From an uncultured Ruminococcus sp. (GTDB lineage: Bacteria > Bacillota > Clostridia > Oscillospirales > Ruminococcaceae): a stretch of 64,000 bases of DNA. The notes beneath the pieces were generated by a model, which saw only the letters and a list, made by a program, of their open reading frames with translations, searched no databases and was not told where the DNA came from. The DNA is taken from positions 1 through 64,000 of the forward strand of contig CAJTWE010000008.1 in NCBI GenBank assembly GCA_910579955.1. Reading direction: 5' to 3'. Shown in pieces: positions 16,457-24,136 of the stretch (positions within the stretch are counted from its first letter, which is position 1; each line of letters opens with the position of its first letter). A program made the translations under genes and the position numbers.

Positions 16457-16768
16457 TTAGAACATACCGTCGAAGAACTCGATGGTGCCCTTACGCTTCT
16501 TTTCTGTAGGCTCTGGATTGATAGTGATGATAGCCTTCTTATAGTCAGCCTTCTTACCAACGAAGCGACCTACACGCTTTGTACGTCCAATGCAGTTCAT
16601 GGTGTTTACCTTAACAACCTCTACATTAAACAGAGCTTCAGCAGCCTTTGCAATCTCTACCTTGTTTGCATTTTTTGCAACCTTAAAGGTGTACTTGCTT
16701 TCAGCCATACCGTCTACGCTCTTCTCAGTGATTACTGGTTTCAGAATGATGTCCTGCGGTGCTTTCAC
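16457..16768 (-). CDS. rplW: 50S ribosomal protein L23
   Basis: A 103-residue L23 with IILKPVITEKSVDGMAESKY and the extended loop RTKRVGRFVGKKADYKKA. It surrounds the exit tunnel and binds trigger factor and SRP. The start codon is GTG at 16768; it overlaps the rplD TGA (GTGA), and a GAGGAGG box inside the end of rplD is suitably spaced, so translation is coupled to L4. Confidence 0.97.
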   Translation of the reverse strand: MKAPQDIILKPVITEKSVDGMAESKYTFKVAKNANKVEIAKAAEALFNVEVVKVNTMNCIGRTKRVGRFVGKKADYKKAIITINPEPTEKKRKGTIEFFDGMF

Positions 16769-17391
16769 TTTGCATACACCTCCTCGATTTTTGCAACAGC
16801 GTCCTTAGAAACAATGAACTTGTCATAGTTCAGGATGTCGTATACATTCAGGGTGTTGACAGCAGCTGTCTTTACGCCCTCGATATTTGCAGCACTCTTA
16901 ATTACCTTGCTGTTTGCTTCAGCTGTAACGATCAGTGCCTTACCTTCTACGTTCAGTGCCTTCAGCATTTCAACAATCGTCTTTGTCTTGTATGCATCTA
17001 CAGCCAGTGTATCAAGTACGATCATGTTATTGTCGAGAACCTTTGTAGAAAGTGCAGATTTCATTGCAAGTCTGCGCACCTTCTTGTTCAGTGCATAACG
17101 ATAATCTCTTGGCTTCGGTCCAAGTGCCACACCACCGTGTGTCCACTGGGGAGCTCTGATGGAACCCTGTCTTGCATGACCTGTTCCCTTCTGTCTCCAA
17201 GGCTTTCTACCACCACCACGAACTTCTGTACGAGTAAGTGTGGACTGTGTGCCCTGACGCTGATTTGCAAGATAGTTAACTACCATTGCATGCATTACTG
17301 CTTCGTTCGGTGTAATTCCAAAGACAGCATCTGCAAGCTCTGTTTCAGAAACAGCCTTACCTGCCATATCAAAAACTGAAATCTTTGCCAT
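16765..17391 (-). CDS. rplD: 50S ribosomal protein L4
   Basis: A 208-residue L4 with the tunnel loop TRTEVRGGGRKPWRQKGTGH followed by ARQGSIRAPQWTHGG. In gamma-proteobacteria L4 also represses the S10 operon by acting on its leader; whether this happens here is unknown, but the operon does have a long leader. It lies between rplC (17 nt) and rplW (overlap). Confidence 0.98.
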   Translation of the reverse strand: MAKISVFDMAGKAVSETELADAVFGITPNEAVMHAMVVNYLANQRQGTQSTLTRTEVRGGGRKPWRQKGTGHARQGSIRAPQWTHGGVALGPKPRDYRYALNKKVRRLAMKSALSTKVLDNNMIVLDTLAVDAYKTKTIVEMLKALNVEGKALIVTAEANSKVIKSAANIEGVKTAAVNTLNVYDILNYDKFIVSKDAVAKIEEVYAK

Positions 17392-17408
17392 TTGTGTTGC
17401 CTCCTTTC

Positions 17409-18041
17409 TTACGCCTTAACGCTGTTTACGATTGTAACAATGCTGCCCTTAGAGCCCGGAATTGCGCCCTTTACAGCGATGAGATTATTCTCTGTATCAA
17501 TCTTTACAACTTCCAGATTCTGTACAGTTACCTTTTCAGCGCCCATATGACCTGGCATGCCCTTGCCCTTATAAATACGGGACGGAGATGAACATGCGCC
17601 CATTGAGCCTGCTTCTCTGTGTACAGGACCTGTACCGTGAGTCATTCTCAGTCTGTGCTGGTTGTGACGCTTAATTGCGCCGGCAAAACCCTTACCCTTG
17701 CTGGTGCCGCTAACATCAACGCTGTCGCCTACTGCGAATGTGTCAGCCTTAATAATATCTCCAACGTTCATGCTGTCGCAGCCTTCAAGCTTGAATTCCT
17801 TCAGAGTCTTCTTTGCTGCAACCTCTGCCTTGTCGAAGTGGCCCTTCATCGGCTTATTTACGTTCTTGGCCTTAACTTCGCCAAATCCTATCTGCACTGC
17901 TGCATAGCCGTCGTTCTCGATTGTCTTCTTCTGAACAACAACGCAAGGACCTGCTTCTACAACAGTTACCGGGATTACCTTGCCGGACTCATCGAAAATC
18001 TGTGTCATGCCGATTTTCTTGCCGATAATTGCTTTCTGCAT
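17409..18041 (-). CDS. rplC: 50S ribosomal protein L3
   Basis: A 210-residue L3 with KAIIGKKIGMTQIFDESGKV at the start and the loop KGFAGAIKRHNQHRLRMTHG that reaches the peptidyl transferase centre. It is one of the two assembly initiators of the 50S subunit. The 103-nt gap to rpsJ is the longest inside the operon and contains two tandem hairpins (see separate entry). Confidence 0.98.
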   Translation of the reverse strand: MQKAIIGKKIGMTQIFDESGKVIPVTVVEAGPCVVVQKKTIENDGYAAVQIGFGEVKAKNVNKPMKGHFDKAEVAAKKTLKEFKLEGCDSMNVGDIIKADTFAVGDSVDVSGTSKGKGFAGAIKRHNQHRLRMTHGTGPVHREAGSMGACSSPSRIYKGKGMPGHMGAEKVTVQNLEVVKIDTENNLIAVKGAIPGSKGSIVTIVNSVKA

Positions 18042-18058
18042 TTACTTTTCCTCCTGTA

Positions 18059-18118
18059 GGTTATTGGTTGACCTTTCATCAACTTGACCTTTACGGTTAT
18101 TGGTTGGCTCTCGCCAAC
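18059..18118 (-). repeat. Two tandem hairpins between rpsJ and rplC
   Basis: On the minus strand GTTGGC-GAGA-GCCAAC and GTTGA-7 nt-TCAAC are each followed by the same CAACCAATAACC, with a repeat period of 36 nt. They lie in the 5' flank of rplC, ending just before its ribosome binding site. They may be a structural or regulatory mRNA element; no known motif was recognised. Confidence 0.55.
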
Positions 18119-18144
18119 ATTACCTTTTACAGCATAAGCTGTAA

Positions 18145-18459
18145 TTACTTAAGCTCCATTACGATATCAACGCCTGCTGGGATTTCCAGCTTCTGGAGAG
18201 CTTCAGTTGTTTTCTGTGTCGGTCTGATAACGTCCACGAGTCTCTTGTGTGTACGAATCTCAAACTGCTCTCGGCTATCCTTGTACTTGTGAGTAGCTCT
18301 CAGTACGGTGATGATTTCCTTGTCAGTCGGAAGTGGGATCGGACCGGATACTCTTGAACCGCTTCTCTTAGCTGCCTCAACGATCTTCGCTGCTGCTGCA
18401 TCTACAGTTGCGTGCTCATAACCTTTGATCTTGATTCTGATCTTTTCATTGACTGCCAT
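18145..18459 (-). CDS. rpsJ: 30S ribosomal protein S10 (NusE)
   Basis: A 104-residue S10 with IRIKIKGYEHATVDAAAAKI and the family signature SGPIPLPTDKEIITVLRATH. Besides its place in the 30S head it pairs with NusB in antitermination and links NusG to the ribosome. It is the first gene of the superoperon; the ATG follows AAGGAGG and a leader of about 300 nt. Confidence 0.99.
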   Translation of the reverse strand: MAVNEKIRIKIKGYEHATVDAAAAKIVEAAKRSGSRVSGPIPLPTDKEIITVLRATHKYKDSREQFEIRTHKRLVDVIRPTQKTTEALQKLEIPAGVDIVMELK

Positions 18460-18758
18460 TGTTTTCGCCTCCTTAACATAATTTCAGAGGGGCACAGGAT
18501 TTCTTCTTGTTTTACACGCCGCCGGGTGTTTAATCCCAACATAATACAAATGACCCGAAAAACCTTTTAGTCTTCCGAGTCGGCATAATCAAGCACAGTA
18601 TAAGCTTATACGCAGAATGCACCTCTACGCATTATTCTTACCACATACCGTGTCATTATCCTGCTTCGCCCGGTTTTAAATCGGACATACTCCACGAAAA
18701 TTACCTGACATACCGCCAGCAACCTTTCGCTTCAACGCATATCTATTGCAATCACGCA
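18460..18758 (-). ncRNA. Long 5' leader of the S10 superoperon
   Basis: About 300 nt between the predicted transcription start and rpsJ, without a supportable open frame. It contains several GC-richer blocks separated by AT-rich runs, including an inverted repeat GCGTATAAGCTTATAC-type segment near 18600-18620 and ACACCCGGCGGCGTGT near 18510-18525. This suggests a folded leader that could serve autogenous control, but I could not assign it to a known leader family. Confidence 0.5.
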
Positions 18759-18764
18759 ATACAT

Positions 18765-18793
18765 ATTATACCACAACTGCCCCTGCTTGGCAA
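18765..18793 (-). promoter_or_regulatory. Promoter of the S10-spc-alpha superoperon
   Basis: Minus strand: TTGCCA, 17-bp spacer, TATAAT, with GTGG directly before the -10. It is the only strong promoter-like site upstream of rpsJ. Confidence 0.85.
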
Positions 18794-18875
18794 TACTTTT
18801 TGCCATTGATATTTTGTAAACTTTCAATGAATTATCGCATATTCCTCATTTCTTAACTTAATTTCGCCACGGCTA

Positions 18876-18904
18876 TTGCATCTATGTGATTTTCATGTTA
18901 TAAT
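18876..18904 (+). promoter_or_regulatory. Promoter of the UDPGP-family gene
   Basis: TTGCAT, 17-bp spacer, TATAAT with an extended -10 TG (TG-T-TATAAT). It is divergent from the S10 promoter, with 82 bp between the two. It predicts a leader of about 170 nt that is very AT-rich and contains imperfect short repeats of AATCA/ACAATC type (18965-19030). Confidence 0.75.
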
Positions 18905-19084
18905 ATGAGTATTGAAACGTTATAAGTATAATTAAAGGATATTGCATTTATACTATTACATATAATAATCACAATCAATCATAATTACAATCAAAATATC
19001 ACGCTCAAAATATTACAACCACAGTCATTATAATATATAATAATGTATAGATGTATATCTTTATTTTAGAAAGGACAGATTTTT

Positions 19085-20308
19085 ATGAACAAAAGCATGG
19101 CTACAGATAAGCTTGCGCAGTTTGATCAGCTGCACCTGCTTTCTTTTTACGATTCGCTGTCTGAAAGCAGTAAAGAACAGCTGCTTGAACAGATTGATAA
19201 CCTTGACCTGACGGTTCTCGAAAGATTCCATGACGACGCAGAAGCCGTAAGAGGTAAATTTGAGCCTTTGGGCGCACTTACTCTTGATGAAATAAGACAA
19301 AACGAACCTGAATTCCGTGAAACCGGACTGAAAGCTATTCGTGAGGGCAAAGTCGGATGTATTCTTTTAGCTGGCGGACAAGGTTCACGTCTTGGCTTTG
19401 ACCACCCAAAGGGAATGTTCAACATTGGCATTGAACGTGAACTGTATATTTACCAGTGCCTTTTCAATAATCTTATGAATGCCACCGATGAAGCAGGAGC
19501 ATTTGTTCACCTCTTTATTATGACAAGTGAATCCAACGACGCTGAAACCCGTGAATTCTTGGAAGAAAACAAATTCTTTGGCTACAGTGCAGAATATGTA
19601 CACTTCTTTATACAAGAAATGGCACCTGTTGTAGATGATAAAGGAAAGGTTCTTATGACTGCTCCAGATACCATTGCAATGTCACCTAACGGCAACGGCG
19701 GATGGTTTTCTTCAATGAACCGTGCAGACCTTCTGCCATTCTTAAAGAAAGAGGGCATCGAGTGGCTCAATGTATTTGCAGTAGACAACGTTCTTCAAAG
19801 AATGGCTGACCCTGTATTTATCGGCGCTGTTATCGAATCCGGCTGTAAATCGGGAGGCAAGGTCGTGGCAAAAGCAGATCCTAATGAAAGAGTCGGCGTA
19901 CTATGCACGGAGGACGGAAAGCCATCTATAGTTGAATACTACGAGATGACAGAAGAAATGATAACTCAGCGTGAGCCAGACGGACGTCTTTCTTATAACT
20001 ATGGTGTTATTCTTAACTATCTCTTCAGGACAGACAGTCTTTTTGAGACTCTAGGTAAAAACCTGCCGTTGCATATGGCACATAAAGCTGTTGCGTATAT
20101 AGACGAAAACGGTAAAAAAATCACTCCGGACAAGCCAAATGCGTATAAGTTTGAAACTCTGGTTCTTGATATGATACACATGCAGAAATCCTGTCTGGCA
20201 TATGAAGTTGTACGTGAAAAGGAATTTGCCCCTGTAAAGAATAAGACGGGCGTGGATTCTGTGGACACTGCCCGTGAGCTTCTGAAAAAGAACGGCATAA
20301 AGCTTTAA
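19085..20308 (+). CDS. UDPGP-family nucleotidyltransferase (UDP-N-acetylglucosamine or UDP-glucose pyrophosphorylase)
   Basis: A 407-residue protein of the eukaryote-like UDPGP type 1 family, which makes a UDP-sugar from UTP and a sugar 1-phosphate. The nucleotide-binding signature LLAGGQGSRLGFDHPKG is at residues 94-110; GNGGWFSSMNRADLLPFL and NVFAVDNVL (metal and uridine contacts) follow, and VGVLC/KPSIVEYYEM is the sugar-side motif. It resembles UAP1-type enzymes (UDP-GlcNAc) more than GalU or GlmU. UDP-sugars feed cell wall or exopolysaccharide. It has its own promoter and is followed after 13 nt by a small unknown gene with which it is probably co-transcribed. The exact sugar is uncertain. 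Confidence 0.85.
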   Translation: MNKSMATDKLAQFDQLHLLSFYDSLSESSKEQLLEQIDNLDLTVLERFHDDAEAVRGKFEPLGALTLDEIRQNEPEFRETGLKAIREGKVGCILLAGGQGSRLGFDHPKGMFNIGIERELYIYQCLFNNLMNATDEAGAFVHLFIMTSESNDAETREFLEENKFFGYSAEYVHFFIQEMAPVVDDKGKVLMTAPDTIAMSPNGNGGWFSSMNRADLLPFLKKEGIEWLNVFAVDNVLQRMADPVFIGAVIESGCKSGGKVVAKADPNERVGVLCTEDGKPSIVEYYEMTEEMITQREPDGRLSYNYGVILNYLFRTDSLFETLGKNLPLHMAHKAVAYIDENGKKITPDKPNAYKFETLVLDMIHMQKSCLAYEVVREKEFAPVKNKTGVDSVDTARELLKKNGIKL

Positions 20309-20321
20309 TTCGGAGGAAAAT

Positions 20322-20666
20322 ATGTTTTCACTAAACGAACTCAGGGAATACGAAGAAAAAATAAATGGCATAACCTTTGTATGCGACGAAGCTGATTCTG
20401 CGTCAGAAGAAAGAGCATCTGCTATTGCAAATTGCTATAAAGAAAAGCTTTCTGAAATTGCAGAGTTTATGATAAGCGAAGGTATATCTGAATATTTCGG
20501 GGATATTTCCCAAAGCAATATTACAAAATCCCTTGGCTTTCCAATCATTAGCCTTGACAGAAATACTATAACTTACCCAGACAATGGATTTGATGATATG
20601 CTGATAATAGAATTTCATTTCAAAGGCATATTGGAAGAATTCTATGGACTTGATATTGACGGATAA
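20322..20666 (+). CDS. Hypothetical protein, 114 residues
   Basis: Not recognised. A soluble, acidic protein without signal peptide or membrane segment; the first half is helical and Glu-rich (LNELREYEEKINGITF), the second half has alternating hydrophobic residues (MLIIEFHFKGILEEFYGLDI). GGAGG lies 8 nt before the ATG. It is 13 nt downstream of the UDPGP gene and ends just before a terminator, so it is the second gene of that operon. Confidence 0.7.
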   Translation: MFSLNELREYEEKINGITFVCDEADSASEERASAIANCYKEKLSEIAEFMISEGISEYFGDISQSNITKSLGFPIISLDRNTITYPDNGFDDMLIIEFHFKGILEEFYGLDIDG

Positions 20667-20684
20667 AATTTAATATACAAAAGG

Positions 20685-20723
20685 GGCTGTTGCAATAAAA
20701 ATTGCAGCAGCCTTGATTTTTTA
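20685..20723 (+). terminator. Terminator of the UDPGP operon
   Basis: A 12-bp stem GGCTGTTGCAAT / ATTGCAGCAGCC (one T-G pair), loop AAAA, then TTGATTTTTT. Confidence 0.9.
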
Positions 20724-20782
20724 TGCACTGTGGATAGATTAGCAGGTTTTATTTCGTAGTAATAGGTGAAGGAGGTGTAAAC

Positions 20783-21331
20783 TTGAAGATCACAGAAGAA
20801 AATTTTGTAAAGTGCATGAAGAATAAAGATGAAAAAGCATTAGAATTCACCGTAAAAAATTACGGAGGTCTAATGAGATCGGTCATTCATCGTATTCTGT
20901 ATTCTCATCCGGAAGATGCTGAAGAATGCCTCTTTGAAAGCGTAATGAAAATCTGGCATCATATTAACTATTATGATGAATCCAAAAGTACATTTTCAAA
21001 CTGGGCTGCCGGAATAGCAAAATATACAGCGCTTGACAGACTCAGAAAGCTTACAAAAATCGAACCAACAGTGGATATAGATCAGCTCAGCATTGAAGAT
21101 ATATCCCATATTACTGACAATGCCTTGTTTGACGAATTCTTTATGGAGCTTATATCCTGCCTTAGCGATGAGGATAAGTCTATTTTTATCCGCATATTCT
21201 GGATCGGCGAAACTGCCGAAGAAACGTCCGAAGCTCTTGGAAAGCCCAAAAGTCAGCTATACAACCGCATTTCCAGAGGAAAAAAGAAAATCATAGCAAA
21301 CAATCCCCATCTATTCAGAAAGGAGCTTTAA
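20783..21331 (+). CDS. ECF-type RNA polymerase sigma factor (pair 1)
   Basis: A 182-residue sigma-70 family factor. Region 2 is at about 25-90 (HPEDAEECLFESVMKIWHHI, then STFSNWAAGIAKYTALDRLR), and region 4 is a C-terminal helix-turn-helix (ETAEETSEALGKPKSQLYNR). The start is TTG at 20783, set by GGAGG 8 nt upstream; no ATG is better placed. It is followed after 3 nt by a membrane protein that is very probably its anti-sigma factor. It is the first of three such pairs in the window. Confidence 0.88.
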   Translation: MKITEENFVKCMKNKDEKALEFTVKNYGGLMRSVIHRILYSHPEDAEECLFESVMKIWHHINYYDESKSTFSNWAAGIAKYTALDRLRKLTKIEPTVDIDQLSIEDISHITDNALFDEFFMELISCLSDEDKSIFIRIFWIGETAEETSEALGKPKSQLYNRISRGKKKIIANNPHLFRKEL

Positions 21332-21334
21332 TCT

Positions 21335-22486
21335 ATGAACAACAGGATATATGAAATGCTGAATGATACTAAGCAGGATATATATAGTCCTGACACAAAG
21401 CCGCTTAATGACAGTGAGGTAAGTGAAATCATGGAGAAATTCAGAAGAGAAACAAACAAATACAATGCACAAAAGAAGAGAAAGCCACATAAGAGCATAA
21501 TAATTGCAGCCGCCGCTGCTGCGGTTCTTATTTGCGGAGGTACTGTAGCCGCGGCAAAGGGATTAAATGTGTTTGACAGGCAAAGTCATGCAAACGATAT
21601 GACATTCATACATACCGTTCCTGATTCAGATGAAACTATGGAGCTTCCACTGGACAAATTTGCTGTCAAGTATAATTATAATGACATTGCAAAAGCAGCT
21701 CAAGAAACCCAAGAAGTAAAGACTGCTGAAACAGATAACTTTAAATTACAAGTAGAAAGCGTTTATTGTGATGGAACTACGCTTATGATAGGAGTTTCAG
21801 GCAGCATGAAGGACGGCAATCCCAAGCACAAGCAGCTCATTGATCTTGGCAACATCAAATTGTCCTTAGGAAACGTAACTTATGATATATTATTTGGCGG
21901 TGAGGAATCTGAATATGCTCATCTTGACGGCAGCCTTGTACTTGATGAAAGCACGGAAAATCAATTTAGCGGCAATATAACGCTTGTAGTATTTGGAGAC
22001 AGAACAATAACAGAACCTGAAACAGCTGAAATCTCAATCAGACGCATTACAGTTTCGGACAATTACATGGATCAAAATTACATTGAACTTGGAAGTAACC
22101 TTAATCTCTCTGTAAACGTACAACCCGACCCTTCTATAAAAGATAATAATGTGTATACGATCGTTGACGGTGATTATTCTGTGAGATTTTATGAAATATC
22201 TCCTGTTATGATGATAGTTGGATTTAAATCACCGTTTGATGAAGTCCAAGTCCAATCATGGCTGAATGACGAAAACGGAGAACCAGTAGAAAGTATGAGC
22301 CTCAGAGAGCTTCCGGATTATGGCGACGAATTTAGTATAGGCTGCATGGTTCCTGTTACATCAGGTTATGTTACAGCAGCATTTTTTGATAAAAGCAACT
22401 TAGACGAAAATGGAAATGTCATAAACACAAAGGAAATCAAAATCAATATGGATGAGGTCATATCTCATTTAAAGAATAATCAATAA
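21335..22486 (+). CDS. Membrane-anchored anti-sigma factor-like protein (pair 1)
   Basis: A 383-residue protein. A cytoplasmic N-terminus of about 50 residues (NDSEVSEIMEKFRRETNKY, the likely sigma-binding part) precedes a single membrane segment at about 53-71 (rich in Ala and Ile) and a large extracytoplasmic beta-rich domain. It resembles the DUF4179-type anti-sigma proteins that follow ECF genes in Clostridia. The outer domain lacks a recognisable carbohydrate-binding module. The signal it responds to is unknown. It is co-transcribed with the sigma gene (3-nt gap) and ends at a shared bidirectional terminator. Confidence 0.75.
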   Translation: MNNRIYEMLNDTKQDIYSPDTKPLNDSEVSEIMEKFRRETNKYNAQKKRKPHKSIIIAAAAAAVLICGGTVAAAKGLNVFDRQSHANDMTFIHTVPDSDETMELPLDKFAVKYNYNDIAKAAQETQEVKTAETDNFKLQVESVYCDGTTLMIGVSGSMKDGNPKHKQLIDLGNIKLSLGNVTYDILFGGEESEYAHLDGSLVLDESTENQFSGNITLVVFGDRTITEPETAEISIRRITVSDNYMDQNYIELGSNLNLSVNVQPDPSIKDNNVYTIVDGDYSVRFYEISPVMMIVGFKSPFDEVQVQSWLNDENGEPVESMSLRELPDYGDEFSIGCMVPVTSGYVTAAFFDKSNLDENGNVINTKEIKINMDEVISHLKNNQ

Positions 22487-22492
22487 AGCAAA

Positions 22493-22538
22493 AGGTCTGC
22501 TGCAATAACTATCGCAGCAGACCTCTATTATTTTTTTA
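22493..22538. terminator. Bidirectional terminator between the anti-sigma and symporter genes
   Basis: An 11-bp stem AGGTCTGCTGC / GCAGCAGACCT with a 10-nt loop; T-rich tracts lie on both sides (ATTATTTTTTT rightward, TTTTGCTTTATT leftward), serving the convergent genes. Confidence 0.88.
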
Positions 22539-22539
22539 C

Positions 22540-24102
22540 TTATGCCTTAGCCTTGCAAAGCTTATTTACTTCGTCAAACTCCTCAGTAATTTCAGCTTCC
22601 GGCTTCTTTGTAATCAGAGAAACAACAACAATTGCAATAACTCCAACTATAAATGCTGGGAGAAGCTCATATACATTCAGGAATCCAAGACCCCAGTCAG
22701 CACAGTTAGGTGCAATAAGATATTTCCATACGAATACCATTATACCACCAGATACCATGCCTGCCAGCGCTCCCCATCTGTTTGAACGCTTCCAGAAAAG
22801 TGCTGCCAGTACGACAGGCCCGAATGTTGCACCAAATCCAGCCCATGCAAATGATACAATGTCAAATACAGAGCTGTTCGGATCCCACGCAAATATAACT
22901 GCCAAAACAGCGATTATAATAAGTACTATACGTGCAACTATCATAGATATACGATCTGAGATTTTCATCTTGAACACGCCTTTAAGAATGTTTTCAGACA
23001 TACTTGATGAGGCTGTAAGCAGCTGTGAGTCAGCTGTTGACATTGTGCAAGCAAGAATACCGGCAAGTACAAGACCTGCAAATATAGCTGCAAAAAGTCC
23101 ATTCTCACTGAGAAGCTGGGACATCTTAATGATAATACGTTCAGCATTTCCGCTTTCGGTCATTGTCTCAACTGTACCATTTGCCATAAGCGTATTGCCA
23201 ACCAGACCTATGAAAACTGCTACTGCCATGGAAATAACTACCCATACAGATGCAATACGGCGTGAGGTCTTTATTTTGTTGCCGTCTTCAATTGCCATAA
23301 AACGCAGCAAGATATGCGGCATACCAAAGTAACCGAGACCCCATGCAAGCGTTGATATAATAGTCAACAATGAATATGGACTTGATGTATTATCTGCAAT
23401 ATTATGTGACATTGTAAGTGAAAGATAACCCGGAAGTTCCTTTGCATTATCCATAACAGCATCAAAACCGCCTGCAATATTTACACCGAATATTACAATT
23501 ACAATAAGAGCAATAGTCATAACAATACTCTGAATAAGGTCTGTTGTGCTCGCAGCAAGGAATCCGCCTATACTTGTATACAGAATGATTACAATAGCAC
23601 TTATTATCATTGCAGCATGATAATCAATATCAAAGAGAGAGTTAAAGAGCTTGCCGCACGCTGCAAATCCGGACGCTGTATAAGGTACAAAGAATATAAG
23701 AATGATCACAGCGGCTATTCCCATAAGAGAACGGCTCTTATCACGGTAACGGTTATGGAAAAAGTCCGGAATCGTAATAGCTTCACACTTTTGAGTATAT
23801 GTACGAAGACGCTTCGCAACAATAAGCCAGTTTACATATGTACCTATAGCCAGACCTATAGCAGTCCAGCTTGCCTCGGCTGTACCGCATATAAGAGCAA
23901 CGCCTGGCAGACCCATAAGAAGCCAGCTGCTCATATCAGATGCTTCCGCACTCATAGCTGTAACAATAGGTCCGAGCTTTCTGCCGCCAAGATAAAAATC
24001 GCCTACGCTGTTGTTTTTCTTTGAAAACAACATACCGATCACAACCATGCCAATCAAATAGATCGCCATGGTGACCAGCATAGTAATGTCATTGCTGTTC
24101 AT
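22540..24102 (-). CDS. putP: Sodium/solute symporter, PutP-type (proline)
   Basis: A 520-residue SSS-family transporter with about 12-13 membrane segments. The sequence GDFYLGGRKLGPIVTAMSAE and ASDMSSWLLMGLPGVAL near the N-terminus is the PutP pattern that forms the Na+ and proline site, and TSIGGFLAASTTDLIQSIVM is the family signature. It is expected to import proline with Na+. It lies 34 nt downstream of the ABC-F gene on the same strand with its own GGAGA site, so the two may form an operon. Na+ coupling would suit an Na+-pumping Rnf complex, whose genes are also in this window. Confidence 0.88.
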   Translation of the reverse strand: MNSNDITMLVTMAIYLIGMVVIGMLFSKKNNSVGDFYLGGRKLGPIVTAMSAEASDMSSWLLMGLPGVALICGTAEASWTAIGLAIGTYVNWLIVAKRLRTYTQKCEAITIPDFFHNRYRDKSRSLMGIAAVIILIFFVPYTASGFAACGKLFNSLFDIDYHAAMIISAIVIILYTSIGGFLAASTTDLIQSIVMTIALIVIVIFGVNIAGGFDAVMDNAKELPGYLSLTMSHNIADNTSSPYSLLTIISTLAWGLGYFGMPHILLRFMAIEDGNKIKTSRRIASVWVVISMAVAVFIGLVGNTLMANGTVETMTESGNAERIIIKMSQLLSENGLFAAIFAGLVLAGILACTMSTADSQLLTASSSMSENILKGVFKMKISDRISMIVARIVLIIIAVLAVIFAWDPNSSVFDIVSFAWAGFGATFGPVVLAALFWKRSNRWGALAGMVSGGIMVFVWKYLIAPNCADWGLGFLNVYELLPAFIVGVIAIVVVSLITKKPEAEITEEFDEVNKLCKAKA

Positions 24103-24136
24103 TATTAGTTCTCCTTATCATTTTATTTTTATTATT

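Noticed and set aside
3208..18459. Many long plus-strand open frames opposite the ribosomal genes, some over 200 codons
   Set aside because: They are mirror frames of certain ribosomal genes, with Cys/Ser-rich composition typical of antisense translation.
18960..19060. AATCA/ACAATC-rich stretch as a CRISPR-like or iteron array
   Set aside because: Units are irregular and short, without spacers or constant period; best read as AT-rich leader DNA.
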